Origin: Mycteria americana
Lineage: Eukaryota; Chordata; Aves; Ciconiiformes; Ciconiidae
Assembly: GCF_035582795.1 (NCBI RefSeq)
Contig: NC_134366.1
Location: forward strand, 9,612,328 to 9,676,327
DNA: 64,000 nt
Direction: 5' to 3'
Shown: positions 45,569 to 57,047 of the stretch, piece after piece
How the letters are laid out: each line of letters starts with the position of its first letter
Position numbering within the stretch: position 1 is the stretch's first letter
Program-made: the position numbers and the translations under genes
Notes under the pieces: generated by a model
What the model was told of the DNA's origin: nothing
Database searches by the model: none
What the model saw: the letters and a program-made list of their open reading frames with translations, nothing else

Positions 45569-48500
45569 GTAAGCAAGAGGGGACCCCAAAAGGTGCAGGG
45601 AGAGGCAGGACATGCCACCGAGCACTGCGGGGACAGACCCCTGTATTGCTCAGGCTGCTGAACTGCACTGGTTCCCCTGTGCTGGGGATCCTCCTCCCCA
45701 GGGAGGAGAAGGTCATATGTGATGTCATCAGAGTTGCTGTCAAACCTCAGTAGTTACTGCCTCTGAGCCTTCAAATGCACAGGCCTGGCCTTAGTGAGGG
45801 CTGCCTGGAGGCTTGATCCCACAAACACAGCTGCAGAGCCCAGGAAGAGCAGCCTCAACATGCTGGAAGGGTCTGTTCAGAAACCCCACGAAATGACCCA
45901 TAGCCTATGGGTACCTCAGTCCTGCCGCCGCTGGTTGGCGGTTCAGAGATGTTTGGATGTACATGAAAACAGCAAAACATTTGCTTCGTCTTCCGCGCTG
46001 CCCCGGTTTGCCCAGCTCCCAGGCTTGGTGTGGGCTTTAGGTCATTTAAACAGTGCTGGTGCCTGGGGTAGTCCCCAGTAGCACTATGTGCTGGAGGTAC
46101 AGAAGACTTTCACATCAAACACTGGCTGAGATAAGGACATGGTGAATGGCCAGGGGCAGGGTCACTGGTGGCTCTCTGGTCCCCACAGGCTGCAAAACCA
46201 CGATTTCTGTAAAGAACACTGTGGGAGAGACTTGCTCCTTTGGATTACTGTCTGCTTGCTCCATAGAAGGAGACCATGGACAGACAGCAGGAGGCCACAG
46301 CTTCATATGTAGCCCAGTCACCTCAGCTTTGAAAGTATGACAACAAGGTTGGAAACAACAACGTTGGCTCCTCAAAACTAAGCTCCAGGTAAATGTGTGC
46401 TTCACCATATGACTGTCATGGATCTGATTCCCCAGATGAAGAAAACAGCCAGGTTTTGGAGTAGCCTGAACTTTGCAGGCTGTGGAGCCTTTTCTACACC
46501 TCCTTGCTGTGCAAGCAGCAGGTCTTCTCCTGCAGTATCTTCCAGTGACACTACTGTTGGCCAGAAACGAGGTTCAGCCCAGTGTTGGTTAAAAGTAAGG
46601 CTAGCCAGTGTTTCCTGAGGAACATGGTCAGGCTTTCTGGTAGTGTACATGCCTCCTTGTGCCGTTGGCCCCTGGAAGGGTTTGCTGAATGGTGAATGTC
46701 TGGTTGGACCAAGACAGCCGTTGTCCTCCTACAGATCTGTTTCGTAGGTGGTCCACACGAAGGCTTGACACTCGTGTGGACAGTTGCTGGGGCTGGGGTT
46801 AGTGAATGGGACTGAGAGCAAAGCCAGCCCCATGTAATTAAGTCTAACATATTTATATATATTTATACGGTGCGCATGTCTATCCATCTAGACATATATA
46901 TTCATAGACAGACACAAGAGCATCTTCTTTTGCTATGCTACATGACCCAGAAAAAGCCAGACCAGAGCCCTAAGTGTCTGCTGAAGTGACCAGAGCCACC
47001 TGCAAGGCACCGGTACCTACACACGAGAAACAGTTTGAACACTTTATCCCAGCATTCAATAATTCACTCTCAGATGAAGAGTTTGAAACCAACTGTTTTA
47101 AAATGAACTTTATTGCAATTCAGACACCTTCCCTCTGCCAGGCCACGGGTTTAATACACACACCGGGCTTACACCTGAGCTCGCCGAGGATAACCTGTAA
47201 GCACCGTGCGACAGATTCGCCACTTTTTTTGAGACAAAGTAGACATCCCAGTTGCTGGAGCTGATGGCAAAGCTTCTCTCCTTTAGGGTTTTATTTGTAA
47301 ACTCTCAACTCCTTGCCTTGGGAGTCAGGGGCTGGAGAGGACAGAACAGGAGAGTACGGCTGAGAGGTCACTTTCCCAGAAATGTGGTTTTAATGATGCT
47401 CTGTTTATGTGACTATTTGGAGTAACGTGAAACCTCAACATTTCTCTTTTCTGTCTTTCAGTCTTGTATTGTGCGGGTTTGGTTTCGTTTCCTTTTTTCT
47501 CCCTGTGCTTAACAAAAGGCAAATGCTGGTTGGGACTGACGGGCACGCTCCTGTCATGAAATGGGGAGCACCCAAGAGCAGATGGCTTCAGGCCTTTTGC
47601 TCTCAAAGCTCAGACATGGCTTTTACAGGTCTGCTGTGCTTCAGACGGACTGGGACTGTGGTGGTTTATCCTGGATTTTGGGAAGTAGGAGGATGCAAAT
47701 GGGATCAGGCCCCAGCCTAGCCTCCCTCCCACACCCTCCTGAGAAAACAGGCTCTGGTCCCTGGGCAGCCAGCAAGGGGCCCACAGTAGAAAGTATTGGG
47801 AAAGTGAAGCTCCTATTTCCACTTGTCCTGGGCTGGCCCTGGAGTCGAGGTCTCACAATTTGCAGCCTTTCTCAGGTGTGGGTGAGAATCCTGTGGGGCC
47901 ATTGAGGCGGAGAGAACACTCCAGTTTTGCCTCTGCCTTCCTTCAGTGCATGGTGGCGAAGGGGAGAGGGCACTTCTCAGCGTGGGTGATGCCCTCAGAC
48001 CTTGCCTCAACCTCGGCGCCAGCTCTGGTACCACCGTGGGGCTAAGCCCCAGGCAGTGGTCCACGGGGGGGGCCTGGTCGCGGGCTGCTGGCCAGGGCTG
48101 GGCAAGAGACAGGCGAGAGGGAGCTCTGGCTCCAAGTCTTGATCTGGAGACTTGGCATCCTTAACTCGATTCCAGGTTTGACCTGTAAGGACAAAGAGAC
48201 CACATGCCTGGCAACGACTGTGCTCTGCCTCCGTGCCAGGCTGCCAGCGGGGGGCTTGTTCTTTTTTGCTTAGGGTTTTATTTTTAGGTAGAGACCAGAG
48301 ACGCTGGAGAGCTGCATCGGTACAAGGAGGCACAGGCAGGGCTTTCACCCTCTAGAGCACGGACGGCATTTGAATATGTGATTTCACAAGAATTTGTCTT
48401 ACCTAAAATCGCATAGATTAAGGCCCTTAGAGTGAATGCTTCTTAATTGCTCGGTTGTGTTATGAACAAGGTTTTCCCTGATCAGCTGGTTGTTGTTGCA

Positions 48501-48523
48501 ATCATCATCATCATCATCATCAT
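48501..48523. repeat. (ATC)7 microsatellite
   Basis: ATC triplets repeat uninterrupted over 23 bp. Confidence 0.9.
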
Positions 48524-49617
48524 TATTCCACTGCCTCATGCAGCCCTGGCACATGCAGGGACCATTCCACCTGGTGTGTTCTATGCTTAAGCTGTAGCAC
48601 TCCTCATCCCAAACTCTCAATCCACAGAGACAGATCAGTGGGAGAAGGGGGCTGTTATCTACTTTTTATGATTAAGTTACAAATGACAAACAGAGCCATT
48701 GCTCTTTTCCAAGGTCACCTGGCAAGGTCACGGCAGCATCACTGTTTACCTAATTAGTTTGATACCTGAAAACTTAAATCCAGTGCCTATGGATCCCCGA
48801 GTACATCATCCAAAGGAGTATAAGCACTTTGTTTTGCGCTAGAGTTCAGAGGACATCTATCATTTGGAAACTGCATTTGCATTAGTTTGGTCTCAGCCCG
48901 GGCAACTTGTCTCCTCAGTGGCACAGCCGCTCACCGGAGCGGCAGAGGCTCAAGCAACACCAGCCACTGCGGTCCAGCTCTTCCCGGATCATTTAAACCT
49001 CTTGGTTTGCACTTCCCATGCCCAGAGCAGTTACATTTAGTGGGTGATTGACGTCTTGAGGAAGATTTAATTGAACAGGCCCTCTCAGAGACAGTCTTCT
49101 TGGGACTTGCATCCTTTTCACTCAGCTTCTGGGAGCACATGTCTAAAAGGTTATGAGCAAATTTTCCACTCGGTAAACCTGACGTATACGACACAGTTCA
49201 TTCTCATTAGTGTTAGGAAAACACCACGGCTGTTACCTGAATATTTCTGGTCTCTGCCTGCATAAGCAATAACCACACTGATATGGCGTCCCTCTTTTTC
49301 AGGACAAGCAACTTGATTTATTACCTGGTAATTCAGTCTGTTCTTGCAAATCACCATTCACTAACCTCACAGGGAGGTGGATAAATATTAGGGCCACGAA
49401 TGCATGACAAAGGAAGGTCCTCATGCAGGGAAGGGTCTGTGGGCACTGGTTTTTAAAGATCTTTACCATATAGTAGCAGCTGCTCTCTTAAACCTGCTCC
49501 CCAGTGACAACCCCACCGAACACGGTGAAGTCCTGTCAAACTGATGCTTTAACATCATTTCATGTTTTGGTTGTTGAAGCATTTCAAAATTATCGTACAG
49601 GTTTGGTGTGATTATGT

Positions 49618-50246
49618 AAGGAGTGGGCCTGTGTGAACCTCATGAGGTTCAACAAGACCAAGTGCAAGGTCCTGCACCTGGGTCGGGGCAATCCCCAGCA
49701 TCGATACAGGCTGGGGGATGAATGGGTTGAGAGCAGCCCTGCGAAGGAGGACTCGGGGGTACTGGTGGATGAAAAATTGGACGTGAGCCGGCAATGTGCA
49801 CTTGAAGCCCAGAAAGCCAACCGTATCTCAGGCTGCATCAAAAGGAGCGTGGCCAGCAGGTCGAGGGAGGTGACTCTCCCCTTCTACTCCGCTCTGGTGA
49901 GACCCCACCTGGAGTACTGCGTCCAGCTCTGGAGCCCACACTACAAGAAAGACATGGGCCTGTTAAAGCAAGTCCAGAGGAGGGCCATGAAAATGGTCAG
50001 AGGGCTGGAACACCTCTCATATGAAGATGCGAAGAAATTTTTTACGCTGAGGGTGGTGAGACACTGGAACAGGTTGCCCAGAGGAGTTGTAGATCCCCCA
50101 TCATTAGTAGTGCTCAAGGTCACGTTGGATGGGCCTTTGAGCAACCTGATCTAGTGGAAGATGTCCCTGCCCGTGGCAGGAGGGCTGGACTATATGATCT
50201 TTAAAGGTCCCTTCCAACCCAAACCATTCTACGATTCTATGATTTT
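49618..50246 (+). mobile_element. CR1 LINE, 5'-truncated, internally deleted
   Basis: The segment reads as the C-terminal part of the CR1 ORF2 reverse transcriptase: [20 protein letters not shown], then [14 protein letters not shown] (here [10 protein letters not shown]), [51 protein letters not shown] and a stop at about 50154. After it comes the CR1 3' end with the (A)TTCTATG tail at about 50228-50244. The frame is open throughout, but about 62 codons between YED (near 50026) and KKFFT (50034) are missing relative to the copy at 56.5 kb. Non-autonomous and too short to be active. Confidence 0.95.
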
Positions 50247-50439
50247 AGTAAACTAAATAAAATATTTATCAGTCAGGCCCAAATCTGCTTGCCCAGTGCC
50301 CAGGAGTGCAGCTGGGACTGAGCTGAGGTCTCCCACCCAGAGGAGAGGAGGGATGCTCAGTGCTGGAGGGCACTTGCAATGCTCCCAGACCCCCATCGCT
50401 TCCACTTTCCTTGAGAGTTAATCTCTTTTATGAAATTTG

Positions 50440-50765
50440 ACATTGAAATGCCTCCCTTATACAACAGATTATCGTTGTAATTAGCTACAGGATAAATAAG
50501 ACTGTATTGAGTATTACACTAGACTTCTCCTTTATTCTGTCAGTGAAGCATTTTTTCCCCCTATTGCTTCTCACAAATCATCATGAGACTTTTGTAAAGG
50601 GAATATCTGCACAAAAAGCTGTGGGCAATTGCTCTTGAAAAGATTCTTGCAGTTAGTTAACACTGTGAAAGGGCAAAATGAAATGCTATTTAAATGTATT
50701 TTCATGCTAAATTAGAATAATGAAACTTCCTCTTAATGCTCTGACAATGAAATCAGGGACAACTC
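50440..50765. promoter_or_regulatory. Candidate AT-rich regulatory block
   Basis: Unique DNA directly after the CR1 copy contains GTTGTAATTAGCTAC (50474), GAGTATTACAC and GCTAAATTAGAATAATG (50706). There is no coding support. The call rests on composition and TAAT cores. Confidence 0.25.
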
Positions 50766-50830
50766 ACTTTACCCAGGTAAACTGTGCAGACTGGGAGAAG
50801 CTCCTCAAACATGAGGAATGGAGGTTAACC

Positions 50831-51056
50831 GTAGATATATTTCTTTTAATATTTTAGATGGTCGTTTGCATTTATTTAAAAAAAAAAATTATAGCCTGCT
50901 TCACTTAAAAACTAACTTTTAAGGTATCATAAGATGGGGAAAGAGGATTCCTTGATGGGAAGCAGGGCAGCTCTTGGCTCCCACTGGAGAAAGAGGCTGG
51001 TTACAGGTGCAGTGACCCCAGCATGAGGAGCCCTGGGGATGGACCATGTCCAGCAA
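50831..51056 (+). repeat. Left arm of a ~230-bp inverted repeat pair
   Basis: This segment is matched, in reverse complement, by 52557-52787 at roughly 85-90% identity by eye. A 46-bp stretch is identical (50963-51008 against 52605-52650). The arm begins GTAGATATATTTC and ends ATGTCCAGCAA. No known repeat family is recognised, and it has no flanking short inverted repeat of its own. Confidence 0.93.
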
Positions 51057-52440
51057 AGAGATGCGGCATCTTTGGACATCATCAAGGAGACAGAAGACAT
51101 CACAGTTTTGGCATCTGCAGAGAGAAAGGAAGGGGAAAGTATAACCTACCACATTGCCTTCATTTGTATGCCACTCTGACAGCACCTAGATTTACAACAC
51201 CAAAGAGCGAAACCACCCATGTATCGATGGCTGAGGGCTGCACGTGCGCAGGCACCACACCATCTCCCCAGGCTGCTGCACTGCTGCCCGGCCCTGGGTG
51301 AATATCCCCACAAGAAAAGCCATTTCAAGGCTGTGGGAGCTGAAGGCACCCGACTCCCAGCTGTGTCCAGGCTTCGTGACAGGCAATGAGCCAGCAGAAG
51401 TATGGTCTGAGGCATTGCATTTATTCAAATGTCAGACTCAGAGTTGTGTGATTTCTTCTGTCGGCTCCCAAAACCCAAAGGATCTCTGTGCCGCTGCTTG
51501 TCCCCAGGGCATGGCCCGGCAGCGGTGCTGCGCATGCAGTCCTGCGGCTCCGCCGGGCTGCCGGCACTGCTGCACTGTGGCCCCTGCCTGCTGCATCTCC
51601 CATCATCCCAGCTCCTGAAATCACCTAAAAGTCACAAGCCTTTTTCAGTGAATGGCTGCTGCAATCGGCATCCTCTTGTTTAACTGATTTTATTTTCTTC
51701 TCTTTTGAGAAGGGGTTTTAAACAAACTCTTTCCACTATGAAAAACCATTCGTTCAGGTAATGCTATGGCTCTGAAGAGAAAGCCCCAGAGCTAGCTAGA
51801 GATCTGAGCCGATATTTTCTCCGTGGCGTGTGCCCTTGTGCTTCCGGATTTCACGGCTCTGGAGCAGCGTGTGGCCGGGCTCGCCATATGTGCTGCGGTA
51901 CCCGCACGCGGAGCCACTCGTCTCCGTACAGCGCTGCCCCTGCCCCTCCTCGCTGCTGCAGGCTGGAGGAGAGCCCGAGCATCACTTCGGCATATATCTT
52001 ATGGCTTGTTAATCATAAGCATGTTAAAATGAGATGTCGATTCCTCCCCCTTGACCCTACCGATGTCCACTGTCCTCAAGGTTAAGTTTGCAGACGTGAG
52101 ATGCTCAGGTTGACGGTATTTCTCTTGCTGCAATTTGTTCCTTAAACTTCCTTATCCTATTCCTATAGAAAATAACCTGGAGTTGAGAGAAGAGAAACAG
52201 AGGTAGAAAGCCCAAATGTGCAAGGAAGAAGACAGGAGGGGAGTGGCAGCGTTTTCCAGCATGGGTAAATACAAATAACCACAGCAAGGGACGGGGATCT
52301 CAGCAGCCCCAGGTCAGAGGTATCCCCCAGGTATGTATACTCCAGTATAAATGCTAACACTCACCCTCTGTGTGTGCGTGCATGTTTTATGTATAGATAT
52401 ATATGTGTGTGTGTGTGTGTGTGTGCACATGTGTTTTATA
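51057..52440. other. Spacer between inverted-repeat arms
   Basis: Unique sequence of about 1.4 kb, with a G+C-rich patch at 51490-51560 and 51830-51980. Short overlapping frames on both strands have no recognised homology. A (TG)11 microsatellite at 52404-52425 lies near the right arm. Confidence 0.5.
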
Positions 52441-52560
52441 TATATTGTGGTTCGTGCTGGCGGTTTATATACATGCATATATATACACACATATATGTGT
52501 GTGTGTGTGTATGTATGCTTGTATATACATATATGTATGTATATACTGTATATACATTGC
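52401..52560. repeat. (TG)n and TATATG/TGTATA simple repeats
   Basis: A (TG)11 run (52404-52425) is followed by alternating TA/TG/CA words to 52558. Alternating purine-pyrimidine sequence of this kind is prone to Z-DNA or cruciform forms. A 21-bp word inside it (52447-52467) is half of an inverted repeat. Confidence 0.85.
52447..52467 (+). repeat. Left half of 21-bp inverted repeat around the right arm
   Basis: GTGGTTCGTGCTGGCGGTTTA matches the reverse complement of 52841-52861 at 19 of 21 positions. The two halves sit outside the right arm of the larger inverted repeat and delimit a segment of about 415 bp. Confidence 0.85.
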
Positions 52561-52787
52561 TGGACATGGTCCATCCCCAGTGCTCCTCATGCTGGGGCCC
52601 CTGAACCTGTAACCAGCCTCTTTCTCCAGTGGGAGCCAAGAGCTGCCCTGATTCCCATCAAAGAATCCTCTTTTCCCCAGCTCGTGACACTTTAAAAGTT
52701 AGTTTTCAAGTGAAGCGGACTATAAAAAAATTTTTAAAAAAATTTTAATGCAAACAGCCATTAAAATATTAAAAGAAATACATCTAC
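52557..52787 (-). repeat. Right arm of a ~230-bp inverted repeat pair
   Basis: This is the reverse complement partner of 50831-51056. Simple TA/TG repeats begin immediately on its inner side, and another TA tract lies 20 bp beyond its outer side. It contains no coding frame of note. Confidence 0.93.
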
Positions 52788-52801
52788 TGCTAGATACATG
52801 T

Positions 52802-52806
<5 letters not shown>

Positions 52807-52832
<26 letters not shown>

Positions 52833-52833
52833 T
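52807..52833. repeat. (TA)n microsatellite
   Basis: TA dinucleotides run over about 25 bp, ending at TATGTCTATG, just inside the right half of the 21-bp inverted repeat. Confidence 0.9.
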
Positions 52834-52840
52834 GTCTATG

Positions 52841-52861
52841 TAAACCACCAACACGAACCAC
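52841..52861 (-). repeat. Right half of 21-bp inverted repeat
   Basis: Its reverse complement is GTGGTTCGTGTTGGTGGTTTA, two substitutions from 52447-52467. Both differences are C/T changes in that strand's reading. Confidence 0.85.
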
Positions 52862-55800
52862 GACCCTGCAGTATATGACAGAGCCTCTCACCTGGCTCAG
52901 CAATAAGCAACTATCCTGATTATCATTTTACATTTCAGAGCACCTAACCTCACATCAGATGTATATTTTCCTGTCGTACAGCTCACCTGAGGCTACGTAA
53001 ACCTCACTGAGCTGCTGCTGCCTGTCTCAGCAATGGGAATATAACTTAATGATTCACTCCTCACCCGGACAAACATGTCAGCCCTCCTGATCGCACGACT
53101 TGTTTAACCTCTTAGGAATAGGAGCTACCCTGACACCTGATGTGTCACATCAGCGATCAGGATGCAAGAGAGACATCTGGCCGCCCCATCTCCATAAATC
53201 CTTGATCTCCATAGCAGGGCTGTCACTTCTCCCTGCAGAGATCGTAATTCGGGTTTGCTTTGAGTTGGCTGCAGTACACCTTGGGTTTGATATCTTCATT
53301 GGACGTCGGAGTCTTTGTGCCAGCCCTACCTGTCAGGACGGTGTTGCTGTGACTGCTCACATTTATGCTGCAAGATGCCCAGCCGAGGACTTCAAAGTCT
53401 TTGCAGATACTTTTTAATGAAGCCTCGTAGCAGGCTATAAAGTAAACAAGCATCGTTATATGCCCGCGCAGACACGGAGAGGAGGCATCAGCTGGCTGAG
53501 ACCATCCCTTAAGGTCACACCATTCAGCAGGCTCAACCAGGATGGGGCAGCCCCCTTGTCCTGCCCCAGCCATTAGAAAACACTTTCTTTTAACCTAATT
53601 GCCACCTCTATAGCAGCAAAGTGGCCATAAATAATAGCATTAAAGCCTTGAGCCCCATGCTGCTGCTCTGAATGCAGCAGGCAGCAAGGGCAACCCACCG
53701 CTGCCCATCCACCTCCACATCGGGGCATGTCCCACCCCATGCTCTCTCAGGAAAAAAATCCTGGAAGAAAATCCTGGCCTGGGAAAATCCCACTTTCTGA
53801 GCTGGGAAATGCCACCTATTGCAAGAACTCTTTTTTCCTTTCTTTTCACCCATCCAGTTTTTGTTTCCATGGAAACGTGGCCAGAAAATCAGCTGGCCAG
53901 AGGCAGCCGGGGAGCAGGGAAACCCCAGGGGAGGTTTCCATACCTGAAAACTACAAGGGGTAATTTGCAAAACATGGGCTTTTTGTTGCTTTGGGCCTCC
54001 CAGGTCTCTCAAAATGTTTAAATGCATATAAAAGATGAATATGTTTCCTATACATAATAATAAGCATGCAGTTTAACAGCTAAAAGTTCCCATCTGAACC
54101 TGGGTGATGTTTTGGATGTCTCTGCTTCAGGGGGGGATGCTGGTGCATGGCATCATCTCCTGGTCCACGGGCAGATGTTGGGGTTTTGGGGTAAAAGTAG
54201 CACCAGGTTAGTCCCTGCTTTTGGGGTGAGCCCTCCAGGGCAACTCAGCACCATCCCCCGGGTGAGGGGACGCTGCCTCTGCCCCACATGGCCGTGGGGT
54301 GGATGGCTGCCCCGCTCTGGGACTCAGCTCTGTCCCCACACAGCACAGACTCCATGTCTCCCATACCAGCATCACACAACCCGGCCTGTGAGGACCCAAC
54401 CAGTACCAGTTCAAAGGGTTTATCCTATAGAACTGCTGGCTTCCATGCCACATAGGCATGTGCATTGAGAGATCTCTATAGGGAGAGATATATGGCATAA
54501 ATAGATGCGTCCAAGTATTAACACGAACAGCAGAAGAGATTATAGCTTAAAAAGCTGCAAATTTTAAATATTTTAAATATTTTTAGTGACAAAAAGCACT
54601 GGGAAGTGCAGCTATGGGCCATCTCTGGAAACCAGAAGCCACCTCCCATCCTTCAAGAAGAGCGTCCAGCCCCAAACAGATGAACCACCATTCTGTGCCA
54701 TTGCACCACAGGGAAAACAGCCTAACGTGATGCACATGGAGGCAACACCACCATTTTGGCCCGTCAGCAGAGATGTTCCCCAAAACATTCACTCAGGCAC
54801 ATCAGTTCCCTAGGAGAAATCATCTGGGATGGTCCCATGTTGGACACACAGGCAAGCAAGGCTGAGAAAACCCGCCTTAGCCCCTGGATGGATGCTGTTG
54901 CCAACCTTCCCGCTCACTGTGTTTAATTCAGGAATCCAATTATATAATTTTTAAATCCCCAAATCTTGTGCTCTTTCTCCTGTGCACATCTCTTCTCCAG
55001 TGCCGATCAATATTTCCAAGCCTCTTACTAGGGAGCAAACCGCAACCGTGCTGCAGGATTTGCTCTCACGCCGCTGAAGCAAAGCTCTTCCCTGCCGCTA
55101 CCCGCGAGCTGCAATCGCTCGGGGCCTGCCATGCCAATCAGGAAAAACCACTGGAGGGATGGACGGGGCCAGTCCACCTCTCTGTTGCTAGAAAATTAAA
55201 ATTAAAAGTCACATCTGGGTAAAAAACACGCGGCGCCTGGCAGGCAGCGGCACGTGCTCCCTCTGCCGTTGCTGCCGCAGCAGCGAAGGGCTCCGGGCAG
55301 GGCTCTGCGCGGCCGGGATGCACAGCCCAGGGAAGGTGAGTCCAGCCACGGACCTTCCTCCCTCTCATGTTTTCTCCATGCAAGCAGGAGTTTTAAGACC
55401 TGATGAGGATGCTCTCTGCCTGGGCAGGGATCTCCGGCGGCAGTGCTGCTGGCAAATGAAAAGGCAAGCTGGAGAAACTGGCTGTAAGTGAGCTGTAGGG
55501 AGAAAGGCCTGATATGGTGATTGCCCTGAAGCCCCTTACTCACGTTAAATCTGTGTTTCAGAGCAATATTTGGGGGCTGAAAGAAAGGATATTTCGAAGA
55601 GAGCAGGATCGGGAGGTGCCTGCATAGGGGGAAGTTTTATTCTGGAGTATTTGCAATGCACATGCCAACTTGTACCAGCATCGCTGCTTGTCTTAGAGAA
55701 GATGTAGTGTCGGTAAGAAGTCAGCTGGAGGAATGTGGTGATTTTTATCCCCTCTAGTTCCCCTGCAACATCAGCCCAAGTCCCCAGACAGCCCTAAGGG

Positions 55801-56545
55801 ACCCCGCTCTCCCACGCAGGAGTTTTAACCCATAACCAAACATCGTGTAAAAGCGGCAAACCTGTCACAAATTTCCAGGACGTGTTTGGGATGTGCTGGG
55901 CTGGAGGCAGGAGCCCAGGCACAGCTCTGTCCCTCTCACCGCCTCCCAGGGCTTGTCTCAGAGAGGTGCCTGTCCTGAAAGCAGGCAGAGACTGAGCGCT
56001 GCTCATGCCCTTTCATGAATCAGGTAAGTGGCCAAGCCCACTGGCCAAGACACCACGACCTTTGTGGCACATAAGGTGGTTTGTTATGAATTTTGTACAT
56101 TAAAGAAAGCATCAACCTTTGCCTTTCCCATCACCAGATCCCCTGCGGGCTATAAACCGTGTCTTGTTCAGCTGTAAACCAAAATCTTCCAGCTCCTCAA
56201 AGTCACCGTTGTTGAATTTATGAGTCGACTGATGTCAAAGGTGTTGGTGCAAGGACAGAAATCCAGCAGAGGAAGAAAGCCACCCAAAAGGCTTTCCCAT
56301 ATCTCCATCCGTGCCTGCTAACACTTCCTTAAGCCCCAGCCAATGCGTCTGTCCCTGATGTGCAGCAGCGAAGCCCGGAGATTTTGTGAAGGTATCGGAT
56401 CCAGTCCCAGGTGCTGCACTGCAAAATGAGCACATGAAGGAAAGTGCGATGCCCACACCTGAGAGGCCACGTGAGCTTCCCCAGGGCTGCCTGTGACATC
56501 TCAGGCCAGCCTGGTGCTCCAGCCCATGCCGGTGTGTGATTTCAT
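52862..56545. other. Intergenic, no gene recognised
   Basis: Unique sequence. A G+C-rich patch at 55220-55345 contains an ATG (55319) followed by the strong splice donor AAG/GTGAGT at 55337, which could be a chance exon-like signal. No protein family is recognised on either strand. Confidence 0.5.
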
Positions 56546-57047
56546 AGATCGTAGAATGGTTTGGGTTGGAAGGGACCTTAAAGACCATCTAGTTCCAACG
56601 CCCCTGCCACGGGCAGGGACACCTTCCACTAGACCAGGTTGCTCAAAGCCCCGTCCAACCTGACCTTGAGCACTTCCAGGGAGGGGCCATCCACCACTTC
56701 TCTGGGCAACCTGTTCCAGTGCCTCACCACCCTCACAGTAAAGAATCTCTTCCTAATATCTAATCTCAATCTACCCTCTTTCAGTTTAAAACCGTTACCC
56801 CTCATGCTATCACTACACTCCCTGATACAGAGTCCCTCCCCGTCTCTCCTGTAGGCCCCCTTTAGGTACTGGAAGGCTGCTGCATGGTCTCCCCAGAGCC
56901 TTCTCTTCTCCAGGCTGAACAACCCAACTCTCTCAGCCTGTCCTCACAGGGGAGGTGCTCCAGCCCTCTGATCATCTTCATGGCCCTCCTCTGGACCCGC
57001 TCGAGTCGGTCCATGTCTTTCTTGTGCTGGGGGCCCCAGGGTGATTT
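56546..57047 (-). mobile_element. CR1 LINE 3' end, 5'-truncated, frameshifted
   Basis: On the minus strand the segment reads [20 protein letters not shown], then after a frameshift near 56925 [59 protein letters not shown] and LDGALSNLV, the conserved end of the CR1 ORF2. It continues into the CR1 3'UTR with the standard GGTCCCTTCCAACCCAAACC stretch (about 56556-56577). Truncation on the 5' side is at about 57047. It keeps the segment that the 49.6-kb copy has lost. Inactive fragment. Confidence 0.95.

Larger units (their letters stand above)
42564..49617. other. Intergenic, no established gene
   Basis: Mostly unique sequence without recognised coding families. An AT-rich patch at 43270-43520 has homeodomain-type words (GATTATCAATTATAC, AATATTAATGG). 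A CpG-containing stretch near 45.06-45.29 kb has promoter-like motifs, described separately. AT-rich simple sequence lies at 46840-46915. Confidence 0.5.

Noticed and set aside
49633..50154. 173-codon frame as a host gene
   Set aside because: It is the CR1 reverse transcriptase C-terminus, begins at a GTG and carries an internal deletion.
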